A stretch of 64,000 nt of DNA from Streptomyces sp. NBC_01465 (GCF_036227325.1 NZ_CP109467.1:7750001-7814000), one strand, 5' to 3'. Positions 8,375-18,253 are shown, counted from the stretch's first letter. Program-made: numbers and translations. The notes: generated from the sequence alone by a model not told the origin.

Positions 8375-10369
8375 ATGACAGCGACGACCGACGGAAGCAC
8401 CGGGGCCATGGAGCCCCGCGCAGCCTCGGCCAGCGAAACAACCGAATCAACTCCCGCCGTGGACGAGGTACTCGAAGCCGCGGAGCGGGCCGCTGCACGC
8501 TCGGTCGACTACCTTCTGGGCACGCAGGACGCCGAGGGCTGGTGGAAAGGCGACCTGGAGACCAACGTCACCATGGACGCCGAGGACCTCCTGCTCAGGC
8601 AGTTCCTGGGCATCCAGGACGAGAAGACCGTCCAGGCGGCGGCACTCTTCATCCGCGGCGAGCAGCGCGAGGACGGCACCTGGGCCACGTTCTACGAGGG
8701 CCCCGGTGAACTCTCCACCACCATCGAGGCGTACGTCGCCCTGCGGCTGGCCGGGGACGCCCCCGACGACCCGCACATGGCACGCGCCTCCGCCTGGATC
8801 CGCCGCCACGGCGGGATCGCGGCGAGCCGGGTCTTCACCCGGATCTGGCTCGCGCTCTTCGGCTGGTGGAAGTGGGACGACCTCCCCGAGATGCCACCGG
8901 AGATCATTTTTCTGCCCAAGTGGCTGCCGCTGAACATCTACGACTTCGGCTGCTGGGCGCGCCAGACCATCGTGCCGCTCACCGTCGTGTCCGCGAAGCG
9001 TCCGGTACGCCCGGCTCCCTTCGCCCTCGACGAGCTGCACGCCGACGCCCGCAATCCCAACCCGGCCAAACGCCTTGCGCCGATGACCAGTTGGGACGGG
9101 GTCTTCCAGCGGATCGACAAGGGGCTGCACTTCTACCACCGGGTCGCACCGCGTGTGGTGCGCAAGGCGTCGATGAAGGCGGCCGCGCGCTGGATCATCG
9201 AGCGGCAGGAGAACGACGGGTGCTGGGGCGGTATCCAGCCGCCCGCCGTGTACTCGGTGATCGCCCTGCATCTGCTCGGGTACGACCTCGAACACCCCGT
9301 GATGCGTGCGGGACTCGAGTCGCTGGACCGTTTCGCCATCTGGCGCGAGGACGGCGCCCGCATGATCGAGGCCTGTCAGTCGCCGGTCTGGGACACGTGT
9401 CTGGCGACCATCGCGCTCGCCGACGCCGGGGTGCGCCCCGACCACCCGGCGCTGGTCAAGGCGGCGGACTGGATGCTGGCCGAGGAGATCTCGCGGCCCG
9501 GCGACTGGTCGGTGCGCAGGCCGGGACTGGCCCCCGGGGGCTGGGCGTTCGAGTTCCACAACGACAACTACCCCGACATCGACGACACCGCCGAGGTGGT
9601 CCTGGCCCTGCGAAGAGTCAGACACCCCGAGCCCGCCCGGCTGGAAGCGGCCGTCGAGCGCGGAGTGGCCTGGAACCTGGGCATGCAGTCGAAGAACGGC
9701 GCCTGGGGAGCCTTCGACGCGGACAACACCAGCGCCTTCCCCAACCGGCTGCCGTTCTGCGACTTCGGCGAAGTCATCGACCCGCCGTCCGCCGATGTCA
9801 CGGCGCACGTCCTGGAGATGCTCGCCGTCGAGGGCAAGGCGCACGATCCGCGCACCCGGCGCGGTATCGAGTGGCTGCTCGCCGAACAGGAGGCGAGCGG
9901 CGCCTGGTTCGGCCGCTGGGGCGTCAACTACATCTACGGGACGGGGTCGGTGCTGCCCGCGCTGACCGCGGCCGGGCTTCCCGCCTCGCACCCGGCGATC
10001 CGCCGTGCGGTCTCCTGGCTGGAGTCCGTGCAGAACGACGACGGCGGCTGGGGCGAGGACCTGCGCTCGTACCGCGAGGAGAAGTGGATCGGGCACGGCG
10101 CTTCGACCGCCTCCCAGACCGCCTGGGCGCTGTTGGCGCTGCTGGCGGGCGGGGAGCGGGAGAGCAAGGCCGTGGAGCGGGGCGTCGCCTGGCTCGCCGA
10201 GACCCAGCGCGAGGACGGGGCCTGGGACGAGCCGTACTTCACCGGGACCGGCTTCCCCTGGGACTTCTCGATCAACTACAACCTCTACCGCCAGGTCTTC
10301 CCGCTCACCGCGCTGGGCCGCTATGTGCACGGGGAGCCCTTCGGCCCCGGCAGGCAGGGGAGCCGATGA
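8375..10369 (+). CDS. shc: Squalene-hopene cyclase
   Basis: A 664-residue class II triterpene cyclase, a normal length for the family. The catalytic DXDD motif is Asp-Ile-Asp-Asp at residues 401-404, and several QW repeats are visible, such as QENDGCWG, QNDDGGWGED and QREDGAWDE. The enzyme is a monotopic membrane protein that cyclises squalene to hopene and hopanol. The ATG follows an AAGGGGA ribosome binding site, and the stop overlaps the hpnG start (ATGA). The ~30 N-terminal residues rich in Thr, Ala and Glu precede the first alpha-barrel repeat. Identification is secure. Confidence 0.97.
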   Translation: MTATTDGSTGAMEPRAASASETTESTPAVDEVLEAAERAAARSVDYLLGTQDAEGWWKGDLETNVTMDAEDLLLRQFLGIQDEKTVQAAALFIRGEQREDGTWATFYEGPGELSTTIEAYVALRLAGDAPDDPHMARASAWIRRHGGIAASRVFTRIWLALFGWWKWDDLPEMPPEIIFLPKWLPLNIYDFGCWARQTIVPLTVVSAKRPVRPAPFALDELHADARNPNPAKRLAPMTSWDGVFQRIDKGLHFYHRVAPRVVRKASMKAAARWIIERQENDGCWGGIQPPAVYSVIALHLLGYDLEHPVMRAGLESLDRFAIWREDGARMIEACQSPVWDTCLATIALADAGVRPDHPALVKAADWMLAEEISRPGDWSVRRPGLAPGGWAFEFHNDNYPDIDDTAEVVLALRRVRHPEPARLEAAVERGVAWNLGMQSKNGAWGAFDADNTSAFPNRLPFCDFGEVIDPPSADVTAHVLEMLAVEGKAHDPRTRRGIEWLLAEQEASGAWFGRWGVNYIYGTGSVLPALTAAGLPASHPAIRRAVSWLESVQNDDGGWGEDLRSYREEKWIGHGASTASQTAWALLALLAGGERESKAVERGVAWLAETQREDGAWDEPYFTGTGFPWDFSINYNLYRQVFPLTALGRYVHGEPFGPGRQGSR

Positions 10370-11007
10370 CCGAAGTCCAGGACAGTGCGCCTCTGCTGAT
10401 CGCCTGTGCGCTCGGCATCGAGAGGCTCGCGCTGCGCGGCGGCAGCCGCAGCGGTGCGCCGGCGCCCGTCACCGTGCTCCGTACGGGAATGGGGCCCGAG
10501 GCCGCCGACTACACCGTCGCCCGTACCCTCGGCGAACTCCCCTTCAAGGACGCCGCCGTGATCGCCTCCGGGTTCTGTGCCGGGCTCGCGCCCGGGATGC
10601 ACCCCGGCGATCTGGTGGTCGCCGAGGAGACCCGCGACCCCAGGGGCGTCACCCCGTGCGTGGGCACCGAGACGCTGATCAAGGCGCTCTCCGACGCCCT
10701 GCCGGGGCGCGGGATCCACACCGGTCCGCTGACCGGCTCAGACCATGTGGTGCGCGGCCACGAGCGGGAAGAGCTGCGTGCCACAGGGGCGATCGCCGTG
10801 GACATGGAGTCCGCGGCGACGCTCTGGAGCGCTGTACGAGCCGGGCCCCGCCCGGTTGCGGCCGTACGAGTGGTCGTGGACGCTCCAGAACATGAACTCG
10901 TCCGTATTGGGACGGTTCGCGGTGGAATATCGGCTTTCCGTGTTCTCCGTGCCGTCCTACCAGCGTTCTTTGAATGGCACCGTTCTTTGCTGCTCCCCAG
11001 GAGGTGA
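10366..11007 (+). CDS. hpnG: HpnG, adenosylhopane nucleosidase (phosphorylase superfamily)
   Basis: A 213-residue member of the nucleoside phosphorylase/MTA-nucleosidase superfamily. The motif TGMGPEAADYTVARTL and the active-site segment AVDMESAATLWSA (the VDMES type) are present. In hopanoid synthesis HpnG removes adenine from adenosylhopane, giving ribosylhopane or its phosphate. It overlaps shc at its start by 4 bp and is followed by hpnH after 5 bp, although in pathway order HpnH acts first. Sequence near the 3' end is less GC-rich than its neighbours. Confidence 0.88.
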   Translation: MTEVQDSAPLLIACALGIERLALRGGSRSGAPAPVTVLRTGMGPEAADYTVARTLGELPFKDAAVIASGFCAGLAPGMHPGDLVVAEETRDPRGVTPCVGTETLIKALSDALPGRGIHTGPLTGSDHVVRGHEREELRATGAIAVDMESAATLWSAVRAGPRPVAAVRVVVDAPEHELVRIGTVRGGISAFRVLRAVLPAFFEWHRSLLLPRR

Positions 11008-11012
11008 GCTAG

Positions 11013-12035
11013 ATGGCCATGCCGCTTCGCCAGACCATCAGGGTCGGGACGTATCTCCTTGAACAGAAGATCCGCAAGCGCGAGAAGTTCCCGCTGATCG
11101 TCGAGTTGGAACCACTTTTCGCGTGCAACCTGGCGTGTGAGGGCTGCGGGAAGATCCAGCATCCCGCAGGCGTGCTCAAGCAGCGCATGCCCGTGGCGCA
11201 GGCCGTGGGGGCGGTGCTGGAATCCGGCGCCCCGATGGTCTCCATCGCCGGCGGCGAACCGCTGATGCACCCTCAGATCGACGAAATTGTGCGGCAGTTG
11301 GTGGCCAAGAAGAAGTACGTCTTCCTCTGCACCAACGCGATGCTGCTCCGCAAGAAGATCGAGAAATTCACGCCATCGCCGTACTTCGCGTTCGCCGTGC
11401 ACATCGACGGCCTGCGGGAGCGGCACGACGAGTCCGTAGCGAAAGAGGGGGTGTTCGACGAGGCCGTGGAGGCCATCAAGGAGGCCAAGCGCCGAGGCTT
11501 CCGGGTCACGACCAACTCCACGTTCTTCAACACGGACACCCCGCAGACGATCATCGAGGTGCTCAACTACCTCAATGACGACCTGCACGTGGACGAGATG
11601 ATGATCTCGCCCGCGTACGCCTACGAGAAGGCGCCCGACCAGGAGCACTTCCTGGGCGTCGAGCAGACCCGCGAGCTCTTCAAGAAGGCCTTCGCGGGCG
11701 GCAACAGGAAGAAGTGGCGGCTCAACCACTCGCCGCTCTTCCTGGACTTCCTGGAGGGGAAGGCGGACTTCCCGTGCACCGCATGGGCGATCCCCAACTA
11801 CTCCCTCTTCGGGTGGCAGCGGCCCTGCTACCTGATGAGCGACGGGTACGTCCCGACGTACAAGGAGCTCATCGAGGAGACCGACTGGGACAAGTACGGA
11901 CGTGGCAAGGACCCGCGCTGCGCCAACTGCATGGCGCACTGCGGTTACGAGCCGACGGCCGTTCTGGCGACGATGGGCTCGCTCAAGGAGTCCATCAGGG
12001 CCGCACGCGAGACGGTCTCCGGAAACCGCGGGTGA
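11013..12035 (+). CDS. hpnH: HpnH, radical SAM adenosylhopane synthase
   Basis: A 340-residue radical SAM enzyme. The CxxxCxxC iron-sulfur motif is Cys38, Cys42, Cys45, in the wording ACNLACEGC. The SAM-contact GGEP follows in [11 protein letters not shown]. Further cysteines near the C-terminus ([14 protein letters not shown]) suggest an auxiliary SPASM-like site typical of HpnH. The enzyme joins a 5'-deoxyadenosyl radical to hopene to start the C35 side chain. The ribosome binding site GGAGG at 11000-11004 sits inside the end of hpnG. Two ATGs, at 11013 and 11019, are possible starts. Confidence 0.95.
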   Translation: MAMPLRQTIRVGTYLLEQKIRKREKFPLIVELEPLFACNLACEGCGKIQHPAGVLKQRMPVAQAVGAVLESGAPMVSIAGGEPLMHPQIDEIVRQLVAKKKYVFLCTNAMLLRKKIEKFTPSPYFAFAVHIDGLRERHDESVAKEGVFDEAVEAIKEAKRRGFRVTTNSTFFNTDTPQTIIEVLNYLNDDLHVDEMMISPAYAYEKAPDQEHFLGVEQTRELFKKAFAGGNRKKWRLNHSPLFLDFLEGKADFPCTAWAIPNYSLFGWQRPCYLMSDGYVPTYKELIEETDWDKYGRGKDPRCANCMAHCGYEPTAVLATMGSLKESIRAARETVSGNRG

Positions 12036-12039
12036 CGTC

Positions 12040-13206
12040 ATGGCCACTGGAGTGCCTGTAGCACTGGGCCTCCCCGAGCTGCCGGCCCGGCCGCTCGCGA
12101 TGCGCCGCCACTCGCGGCGCATCCAGGTCGGGTCGGTGGCCGTCGGCGGGGACGCGCCAGTATCGGTGCAGTCGATGACCACGACGCGTACGTCCGACAT
12201 CGGGGCGACGCTGCAGCAGATCGCCGAACTGACGGCCTCCGGCTGCCAGATCGTACGAGTGGCGTGCCCCACGCAGGACGATGCGGACGCGCTCGCCACC
12301 ATCGCCCGCAAATCACAGATCCCGGTGATCGCCGACATCCACTTCCAGCCGAAGTACGTGTTCGCGGCGATCGACGCCGGGTGCGCGGCGGTGCGGGTGA
12401 ATCCGGGCAACATCAAGCAGTTCGACGACAAGGTGCGGGAGATCGCCCGGGCGGCCTCCGATGCGGGGACGCCCATCCGGATCGGCGTCAACGCCGGTTC
12501 GCTGGACGCCCGGCTGCTGAAGAAGTACGGGAAGGCCACGCCCGAGGCGCTGGTGGAGTCCGCGCTCTGGGAGGCCTCGCTCTTCGAGGAGCACGGCTTC
12601 CGCGACATCAAGATCTCCGTCAAGCACAACGACCCCGTGGTGATGGTCAACGCCTACCGGCAGCTGGCCGCCGCATGCGACTACCCGCTGCACCTGGGGG
12701 TGACCGAGGCCGGGCCCGCCTTCCAGGGGACCATCAAGTCGGCCGTCGCCTTCGGCGCGCTGCTGTCGGAGGGCATCGGCGACACCATCCGTGTCTCGCT
12801 GTCCGCGCCGCCCGCCGAGGAGGTCAAGGTTGGCATCCAGATCCTGGAGTCGCTCAACCTGCGACAGCGGCGACTGGAGATCGTCTCCTGTCCGTCGTGC
12901 GGACGGGCCCAGGTGGACGTCTACAAGCTCGCCGACGAGGTGACGGCCGGACTCGAGGGCATGGAAGTGCCGCTGAGGGTCGCCGTCATGGGCTGTGTCG
13001 TCAACGGGCCCGGCGAAGCGCGCGAGGCAGATCTGGGCGTCGCGTCGGGCAATGGAAAGGGGCAGATCTTCGTCAAGGGCGAGGTCGTCAAGACCGTACC
13101 CGAGTCGAAGATCGTCGAGACCCTCATCGAAGAGGCCATGAAGATCGCGGAAACCATGGAAGACGCGGGAGTCCCCTCGGGGCCTGTCGACGTCACCGTG
13201 AGCTGA
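12040..13206 (+). CDS. ispG: IspG, 4-hydroxy-3-methylbut-2-enyl diphosphate synthase
   Basis: A 388-residue MEP-pathway enzyme that converts methylerythritol cyclodiphosphate to HMBPP using a 4Fe-4S cluster. Family landmarks are VQSMTTTRT near the N-terminus, [17 protein letters not shown], and the cluster segments [11 protein letters not shown] and [11 protein letters not shown]. The ATG at 12040 lies 4 bp after the hpnH stop; starts further upstream would overlap hpnH. Its place in the hopanoid operon suggests a pathway-dedicated copy that raises isoprenoid supply when hopanoids are made. A housekeeping copy elsewhere is likely but not visible here. Confidence 0.96.
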   Translation: MATGVPVALGLPELPARPLAMRRHSRRIQVGSVAVGGDAPVSVQSMTTTRTSDIGATLQQIAELTASGCQIVRVACPTQDDADALATIARKSQIPVIADIHFQPKYVFAAIDAGCAAVRVNPGNIKQFDDKVREIARAASDAGTPIRIGVNAGSLDARLLKKYGKATPEALVESALWEASLFEEHGFRDIKISVKHNDPVVMVNAYRQLAAACDYPLHLGVTEAGPAFQGTIKSAVAFGALLSEGIGDTIRVSLSAPPAEEVKVGIQILESLNLRQRRLEIVSCPSCGRAQVDVYKLADEVTAGLEGMEVPLRVAVMGCVVNGPGEAREADLGVASGNGKGQIFVKGEVVKTVPESKIVETLIEEAMKIAETMEDAGVPSGPVDVTVS

Positions 13207-13232
13207 ACAGATCCGAGAGAGGGGGCCGAGGC

Positions 13233-15107
13233 GTGACGATCTTGGAGACCATCCGGGGGCCGCACGATCTCAAGGCACTGTCAGAGTCGGAACTCGGTGA
13301 ACTGGCCGGGGAGATCAGAGAGTTCCTGGTCCATGCCGTGGCCAGGACCGGCGGCCATCTGGGGCCCAATCTGGGGGTGGTCGAGCTGGCGGTCGCCCTG
13401 CACAGAGTCTTCGACTCGCCCGCCGACCGGATCCTGTGGGACACCGGACACCAGAGTTATGTGCACAAACTGCTCACCGGGAGGCAGGACTTCTCGAAGC
13501 TCCGCTCCAAGGGCGGCCTCTCCGGCTACCCCTCGCGCGCCGAGTCCGAGCACGACGTCATCGAGAACTCCCACGCGTCCACCGTCCTCGGCTGGGCGGA
13601 CGGGCTCGCCAAGGCCAACCAGGTCCTCGGCCGCGGCGACCACGTCGTCGCGGTGATCGGCGACGGGGCGCTCACCGGCGGGATGGCCTGGGAGGCGCTC
13701 AACAACATCGCGGCCGCCAAGGACCGGCCGCTGATCATCGTCGTCAACGACAACGGGCGCTCCTACGGCCCGACGATCGGGGGCCTCGCCAACCACTTCG
13801 CGACGCTCCGCACCACCGACGGCTACGAGAAGGTCCTCGCCTGGGGCAAGGACGTCCTGCAGCACACGCCGGTCATAGGGCAGCCGTTGTACGAATCGCT
13901 GCACGGCGCGAAGAAGGGGTTCAAGGACGCCTTCGCACCGCAGGGCATGTTCGAGGACCTCGGGCTCAAGTACGTCGGGCCGATCGACGGGCACGACATC
14001 GAGGCCGTGGAGTCCGCGCTGACCCGTGCGAAACGGTTCCACGGGCCGGTGCTCGTGCACGTACTGACCGAGAAAGGGCGGGGATACCAGCCGGCGCTGG
14101 AGGACGAGGCCGACCGGTTCCACACCGTAGGGGTGATGGATCCGCTGACCTGCGAGCCCCTCGCGCCGTCCAACGGGCCTTCCTGGACTTCGGTGTTCGG
14201 GGACGAGATCGCGGCGATCGGGGCCGAGCGGTCGGACGTCGTGGCCATCACGGCCGCGATGCTGCACCCGGTGGGGCTCACCAAGTTCGCCGAGAAGTTC
14301 CCCGACCGGGTCTGGGACGTGGGGATCGCCGAGCAGCACGCCGCGGTGTCGGCCGCGGGGCTCGCGACGGGCGGGCTGCATCCGGTGGTCGCCGTGTACG
14401 CGACCTTCCTCAACCGGGCCTTCGACCAGGTGCTGATGGACGTCGCGCTGCACAGGTGCGGAGTGACCTTCGTCCTCGACCGGGCCGGTGTCACGGGCGT
14501 CGACGGGGCCTCGCACAACGGGATGTGGGACATGTCCGTCCTGCAGGTCGTGCCGGGGCTGCGGATCGCCGCACCGCGCGACGCCGACCAGTTGCGGGCG
14601 CAGCTGCGCGAGGCGGTGGACGTCGACGACGCGCCGACCGTGCTGCGCTTCCCCAAGGAGTCCGTGGGGGCGCCGATTCCGGCGATCGACCGGATCGGCG
14701 GGGTCGACGTACTGCACCGGGCCGACGATCCGCAGGTGCTGCTGGTCGCCGTCGGGGTGCTCGCGCCCGTCTGTCTGCAGGCCGCCGAGCTGCTCGAAGG
14801 GCGGGGGATCGGCTGCACCGTCGTCGACCCGCGGTGGGTCAAGCCGGTCGACCCGGCGCTCGCCCCGCTCGCGGCGGCGCACGCGCTGGTGGCGGTGGTC
14901 GAGGACAACTCCCGTACCAGCGGCGTCGGTTCGGCCGTCGGGCAGTCGCTGCGGGACGCCCAGGTCGATGTCCCCTTGCGGACCTTCGGGATCCCGGAGC
15001 AGTTCCTCGCGCACGCCAAGCGGGGAGAAGTACTGGCCGACATCGGGCTCACCCCGGTGGAGATCGCCGGACGGATCAGCGCCGCCCTGGCCCTTAAGGA
15101 GAACTGA
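13233..15107 (+). CDS. dxs: Dxs, 1-deoxy-D-xylulose-5-phosphate synthase
   Basis: A 624-residue thiamine-diphosphate enzyme that condenses pyruvate and glyceraldehyde 3-phosphate, the entry step of the MEP pathway. Landmarks are [13 protein letters not shown] and the [13 protein letters not shown] segment, the TPP-binding [16 protein letters not shown], and the transketolase-like [17 protein letters not shown]. The GTG start at 13233 follows a GAGGGGGCCGAGG stretch. Together with ispG it gives the operon its own first-step supply. Length is near the family norm of about 620-640. Confidence 0.96.
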   Translation: MTILETIRGPHDLKALSESELGELAGEIREFLVHAVARTGGHLGPNLGVVELAVALHRVFDSPADRILWDTGHQSYVHKLLTGRQDFSKLRSKGGLSGYPSRAESEHDVIENSHASTVLGWADGLAKANQVLGRGDHVVAVIGDGALTGGMAWEALNNIAAAKDRPLIIVVNDNGRSYGPTIGGLANHFATLRTTDGYEKVLAWGKDVLQHTPVIGQPLYESLHGAKKGFKDAFAPQGMFEDLGLKYVGPIDGHDIEAVESALTRAKRFHGPVLVHVLTEKGRGYQPALEDEADRFHTVGVMDPLTCEPLAPSNGPSWTSVFGDEIAAIGAERSDVVAITAAMLHPVGLTKFAEKFPDRVWDVGIAEQHAAVSAAGLATGGLHPVVAVYATFLNRAFDQVLMDVALHRCGVTFVLDRAGVTGVDGASHNGMWDMSVLQVVPGLRIAAPRDADQLRAQLREAVDVDDAPTVLRFPKESVGAPIPAIDRIGGVDVLHRADDPQVLLVAVGVLAPVCLQAAELLEGRGIGCTVVDPRWVKPVDPALAPLAAAHALVAVVEDNSRTSGVGSAVGQSLRDAQVDVPLRTFGIPEQFLAHAKRGEVLADIGLTPVEIAGRISAALALKEN

Positions 15108-15112
15108 GAAGG

Positions 15113-16519
15113 ATGACGGAAGACGCGACCTCGCTCGCCAAGGGTTTCGATCTGGCGACCCTGCTGGCCGAGCGCGGCGGTGAGCGCTACGAGCTGCATG
15201 CGCAGTACCTGAACCACCAGCTGCCGCGCATGCTGCACACCATCGGCTTCGACAAGGTCTATGAGCGGGCCGAGGGCGCGTACTTCTGGGATGCGGAGGG
15301 CAACGACTACCTCGACATGCTCGCCGGGTTCGGTGTGATGGGGATCGGGCGGCACCATCCGGTCGTACGCAAGGCGCTGCACGACGTCCTGGACGCCTCG
15401 CTCGCCGATCTGACGCGCTTCGACTGCCAGCCGCTGCCCGGTCTGCTCGCGGAGAAGCTGCTTCAGCACTCGCCGCATCTGGACCGGGTGTTCTTCGGCA
15501 ACAGCGGTACGGAAGCGGTCGAGACCGCGCTGAAGTTCGCCCGGTACGCGACGGGCAAGAAGCGGATCCTCTACTGCACGCACGCCTTCCACGGGCTGAC
15601 CACAGGATCGCTGTCGGTCAACGGCGAGGCCGGGTTCCGGGACGGATTCGCGCCGCTGCTGCCGGACACCGCCATCGAGATGGGTGATCTGGCAGCGCTG
15701 GAGCGGGAGTTGAAGCGCGGCGACGTGGCGGGCTTCGTCGTCGAGCCGATCCAGGGCAAGGGGGTGCACGAGACGCCGCCCGGGTTCCTGCGCGCCGCCC
15801 AGGAACTGCTGCACAAGCACAAGGCGCTGCTGATCGCCGACGAGGTGCAGACCGGTCTCGGGCGGACCGGCGACTTCTACGCGTACCAGCACGAGGAGGG
15901 CGTCGAGCCGGACCTGGTCTGTGTGGCCAAGGCCCTGTCGGGCGGGTACGTGCCGGTCGGCGCGACCCTCGGCAAGGACTGGATCTTCAAGAAGGTCTAC
16001 TCCTCGATGGACCGGGTGCTCGTGCACTCCGCCAGCTTCGGGTCCAACGCGCAGGCCATGGCGGCCGGGCTCGCGGTCCTCTCGGTGATGGAGGACGAGG
16101 AGGTCGTGGCGAACGCACGGGCCACAGGCGAGCAGCTGAAGACACGGCTCGCCGAGCTGATCCCGCGCTACGAGCTGCTGCACGACGTCCGCGGAAGGGG
16201 GCTGATGATCGGCATCGAGTTCGGCCGGCCCTCCTCGCTGAAACTGCGCAGCCGGTGGACCATGCTGCAGGCCGCCCGCAAGGGGCTCTTCGCGCAGATG
16301 GTCGTCGTACCGCTGCTGCAGAAGCACCGGATCCTGACCCAGGTGTCCGGGGACCACCTCGAAGTGATCAAGCTGATTCCGCCGCTGACCATCGGGGAGA
16401 AGGAGGTCGACCGCTTTGTGGAGGCCTTCACCGCCGTGATGGAGGACGCACACGGCGGGGGCGGGCTGATGTGGGACTTCGGGAAGACCCTGGTGAAGCA
16501 GGCCGTCGCGAACCGCTGA
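15113..16519 (+). CDS. hpnO: HpnO-like class III aminotransferase (aminobacteriohopanetriol synthesis)
   Basis: A 468-residue PLP-dependent class III aminotransferase. The PLP lysine is Lys273 in VAKALSGGYVPVGA, the ring-contact aspartate lies in IADEVQTGLGRTG, and a phosphate-binding segment is GNSGTEAVETALKFAR. In actinomycete hopanoid clusters the corresponding enzyme makes 35-aminobacteriohopanetriol from ribosylhopane. It is the last gene of the long operon, starting 5 bp after dxs. The twin palindromes right after its stop may end or mark the operon. The substrate is inferred from context. Confidence 0.85.
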   Translation: MTEDATSLAKGFDLATLLAERGGERYELHAQYLNHQLPRMLHTIGFDKVYERAEGAYFWDAEGNDYLDMLAGFGVMGIGRHHPVVRKALHDVLDASLADLTRFDCQPLPGLLAEKLLQHSPHLDRVFFGNSGTEAVETALKFARYATGKKRILYCTHAFHGLTTGSLSVNGEAGFRDGFAPLLPDTAIEMGDLAALERELKRGDVAGFVVEPIQGKGVHETPPGFLRAAQELLHKHKALLIADEVQTGLGRTGDFYAYQHEEGVEPDLVCVAKALSGGYVPVGATLGKDWIFKKVYSSMDRVLVHSASFGSNAQAMAAGLAVLSVMEDEEVVANARATGEQLKTRLAELIPRYELLHDVRGRGLMIGIEFGRPSSLKLRSRWTMLQAARKGLFAQMVVVPLLQKHRILTQVSGDHLEVIKLIPPLTIGEKEVDRFVEAFTAVMEDAHGGGGLMWDFGKTLVKQAVANR

Positions 16520-16524
16520 TTTTT

Positions 16525-16557
16525 TGCCTCAGAGGCAAGAAATTTGCCTCTGAGGCA
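16525..16557. promoter_or_regulatory. Twin 13-bp palindromic operators for the XRE-cupin regulator
   Basis: TGCCTCAGAGGCA is at 16525-16537 and TGCCTCTGAGGCA at 16545-16557. Each is a perfect palindrome apart from its central base, each is the reverse complement of the other, and their starts are exactly 20 bp apart, about two helical turns. They lie 22 bp upstream of the XRE-cupin start and directly after the hpnO stop. The pair can also fold as one 13-bp hairpin and might terminate the hopanoid operon. Confidence 0.75.
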
Positions 16558-16579
16558 CGGATCTGGCGTCATGGAGTGC

Positions 16580-17146
16580 ATGAGCACTCCTGCCGACGAG
16601 CTCCCCGACGTAGCACCCCGGCTCCGGGAACTGCGCCGCCGCGGCCGTCTCACCCTTGAGGCCGCCGCCCTGCGCGCCGGCCTCTCGGCAGCCCATCTGT
16701 CGCGCCTGGAGACCGGTGCGCGCCAGCCCTCGCTGCCGATGCTGCTCTCGCTCTCGCGCATCTACGGTACGACGGTCTCCGAACTGCTCGGCGAGATGCC
16801 CCCAGAACGGGACCCCATCATCCGCGCGGGCAGCGGCGGCGCGGTCGAGTCCGACGGCTGGACCTACCACCGGACCGGCGGCTCCGGGCGGGCGCTCCAG
16901 GCGCTGCGCCTCGAGGTGCCGTACGGGGCGCAGGGCGATCTCGTACGGGTCCATCCCGGCGAGGAGTGGCTCCACGTGCTCCAGGGGCGGCTGCGGCTGA
17001 CCCTCGGCGAGGCCGTCCACGAGCTGGAGCCCGGGGACAGCGCGCACTTCGACTCGCTGACCCCGCACCGGATCGCCGCCGCCACCCGCGCGGGGGTCGA
17101 GCTGCTCTTCGTACACACCCTTCTGCAATCTCCCGATCTGCACTGA
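16580..17146 (+). CDS. XRE-family transcription regulator with cupin sensor domain
   Basis: A 188-residue regulator. Residues ~10-65 form an XRE helix-turn-helix (LTLEAAALRAGLSAAHLSRLETGARQ read in two parts around the recognition helix). The C-terminal half is a cupin fold with the usual HPGEEWLHVLQGRL and ELEPGDSAHFDSLTPHRI segments, which bind a small ligand or metal. The ATG at 16580 is preferred over those at 16571 and 16544, the latter of which would run into the operator palindromes. The palindromes suggest autoregulation. A 41-residue membrane peptide gene follows after 13 bp. Whether it also controls the hopanoid operon is open. Confidence 0.88.
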   Translation: MSTPADELPDVAPRLRELRRRGRLTLEAAALRAGLSAAHLSRLETGARQPSLPMLLSLSRIYGTTVSELLGEMPPERDPIIRAGSGGAVESDGWTYHRTGGSGRALQALRLEVPYGAQGDLVRVHPGEEWLHVLQGRLRLTLGEAVHELEPGDSAHFDSLTPHRIAAATRAGVELLFVHTLLQSPDLH

Positions 17147-17159
17147 GAGGCATGCGCTC

Positions 17160-17285
17160 ATGACCATGGACGAGGAGAAGAAATTCCCGCGCGGGCTGGT
17201 GATCCGGCTCTTCGCGTATCTGGTGGCGGGCCACCTTTTCGCCGGATTCCTCTATCTGCTGTTCACGCTCGGAGGTCAGGGGTGA
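17160..17285 (+). CDS. 41-residue single-pass membrane peptide
   Basis: The short ORF starts at ATG 17160 after GAGAGGCATGCGCTC and stops at TGA 17283-17285. The first dozen residues are charged (MTMDEEKKFPRG) and are followed by about 25 hydrophobic residues, one transmembrane helix. From memory it looks like the small Streptomyces family DUF6126 that often follows XRE-cupin regulators. The last 23 bp overlap the 3' end of the convergent phosphatase gene. Co-transcription with the regulator is likely. The role is unknown; it might tether or modulate that regulator. Confidence 0.65.
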   Translation: MTMDEEKKFPRGLVIRLFAYLVAGHLFAGFLYLLFTLGGQG

Positions 17286-18084
17286 GCAGCTGCTCGCGCA
17301 GGCGCTCGCGCGTCTCGTCCGTCAGCTCGAGGCCTTCGGCGAGATAGCGGTCCGTCGTCCCCCAGACCTCCTCGATGGTGTCGAAGGCGCCTGCGAGGTA
17401 CTCGGCGCGGGCCTCGAAGAGGGGGCTGAGCAGCGCCAGGATCTCCGGGGCCATCGCGGCGGGGGAGTTGTCGCCGCGCCTGATCTTGTAGCGGCGGTGC
17501 GGGTCGTTCGACAGGAGGTAGTCGGCCTCGATGGCGTCGCGCTCGACGCCGACCGCGAGCAGCGAGACGGCGATCGAGAGACCCGCGCGGTCCTTGCCCG
17601 CCGCGCAGTGCATCAGGGCCGGGACGCTGTCGTCGGCGAGGGCGTGCAGGACACGGCTGTGCTCGGCGGTGCGCTGCTTGATCATCCTGCGGTACGAGGC
17701 GGACATCCGGTCCGCGGCCTTGTTGTCGGCGAGTATGGAACGCAGCTGGTCGAGGCTGCCGTCGCGGACCATCGTCCAGAACTCGGCGCCGTCCGCCGGG
17801 TCGGAGAGCGGGATGTTCACATTGAGCACCCCGGGCAGTGCGACGTCCGCGCCTTCGAGGGAGTGGTCGGCGGCGTTGCGGAAGTCGAAGATCGTGTGCA
17901 GGCCCAGGGTGGTGAGGAAGGCGGCGTCCTCCTCGGTGGCGTGGGCGAGATGGCCGCTGCGGAAGAGCTTTCCGTACCGCACCTGCCGGCCGTCCACGGT
18001 CGGCAGGCCGCCCACATCACGGAAGTTGCGCACTCCGGCCAGTTCGGGCTCTGTCGACGGGACCTGCGGCAGCTGCTGCGTCAC
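17263..18084 (-). CDS. Tyrosine-protein phosphatase (Y_phosphatase3 type)
   Basis: A 273-residue phosphatase. The active-site P-loop HCAAGKDR is at residues 159-166, with nucleophile Cys160 and Arg166 matching HC(X)5R. N-terminal family text GVRNFRDVGGLPTVDGRQVRYGKLFRSG is also present. This group includes IphP/PtpB-like enzymes acting on phosphotyrosine or phosphoinositides. The ORF is open much further upstream, but the GTG at 18084 has a GAGGAG ribosome binding site and matches the family start. The protein has no signal peptide and is probably cytoplasmic. The gene is convergent with the small membrane peptide and divergent from the alpha-galactosidase. Confidence 0.9.
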   Translation of the reverse strand: MTQQLPQVPSTEPELAGVRNFRDVGGLPTVDGRQVRYGKLFRSGHLAHATEEDAAFLTTLGLHTIFDFRNAADHSLEGADVALPGVLNVNIPLSDPADGAEFWTMVRDGSLDQLRSILADNKAADRMSASYRRMIKQRTAEHSRVLHALADDSVPALMHCAAGKDRAGLSIAVSLLAVGVERDAIEADYLLSNDPHRRYKIRRGDNSPAAMAPEILALLSPLFEARAEYLAGAFDTIEEVWGTTDRYLAEGLELTDETRERLREQLLTPDLRA

Positions 18085-18253
18085 GGGGGCTCCTCGGTGT
18101 GTGGCTCTGTGTCCTTGCCGTGCTGACCTTGGCATTTCGACGATACGACATGGATGACCGAGGCAATCGTCCCGGCTGCCTCTGACAGGGGCGTTGCCCT
18201 TCTGTCGCCGCGCCACCCATGATGTTCGCACCTGTGCGGATCTGGGGGTCTGG

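Noticed and set aside
10509..12650. 713-codon minus ORF opposite hpnG, hpnH and ispG
   Set aside because: Its composition is Ser/Arg-rich without motifs, and it is contradicted by three well-identified plus genes.
12264..13232. Upstream extension of the dxs frame across ispG (open for 947 codons in total)
   Set aside because: Residues before the GTG at 13233 are out-of-frame ispG text; Dxs homology begins at that GTG.
13823..16453. 876-codon minus ORF opposite dxs and the aminotransferase
   Set aside because: It is a GC-bias shadow without recognisable domains; the plus-strand genes carry complete active sites.
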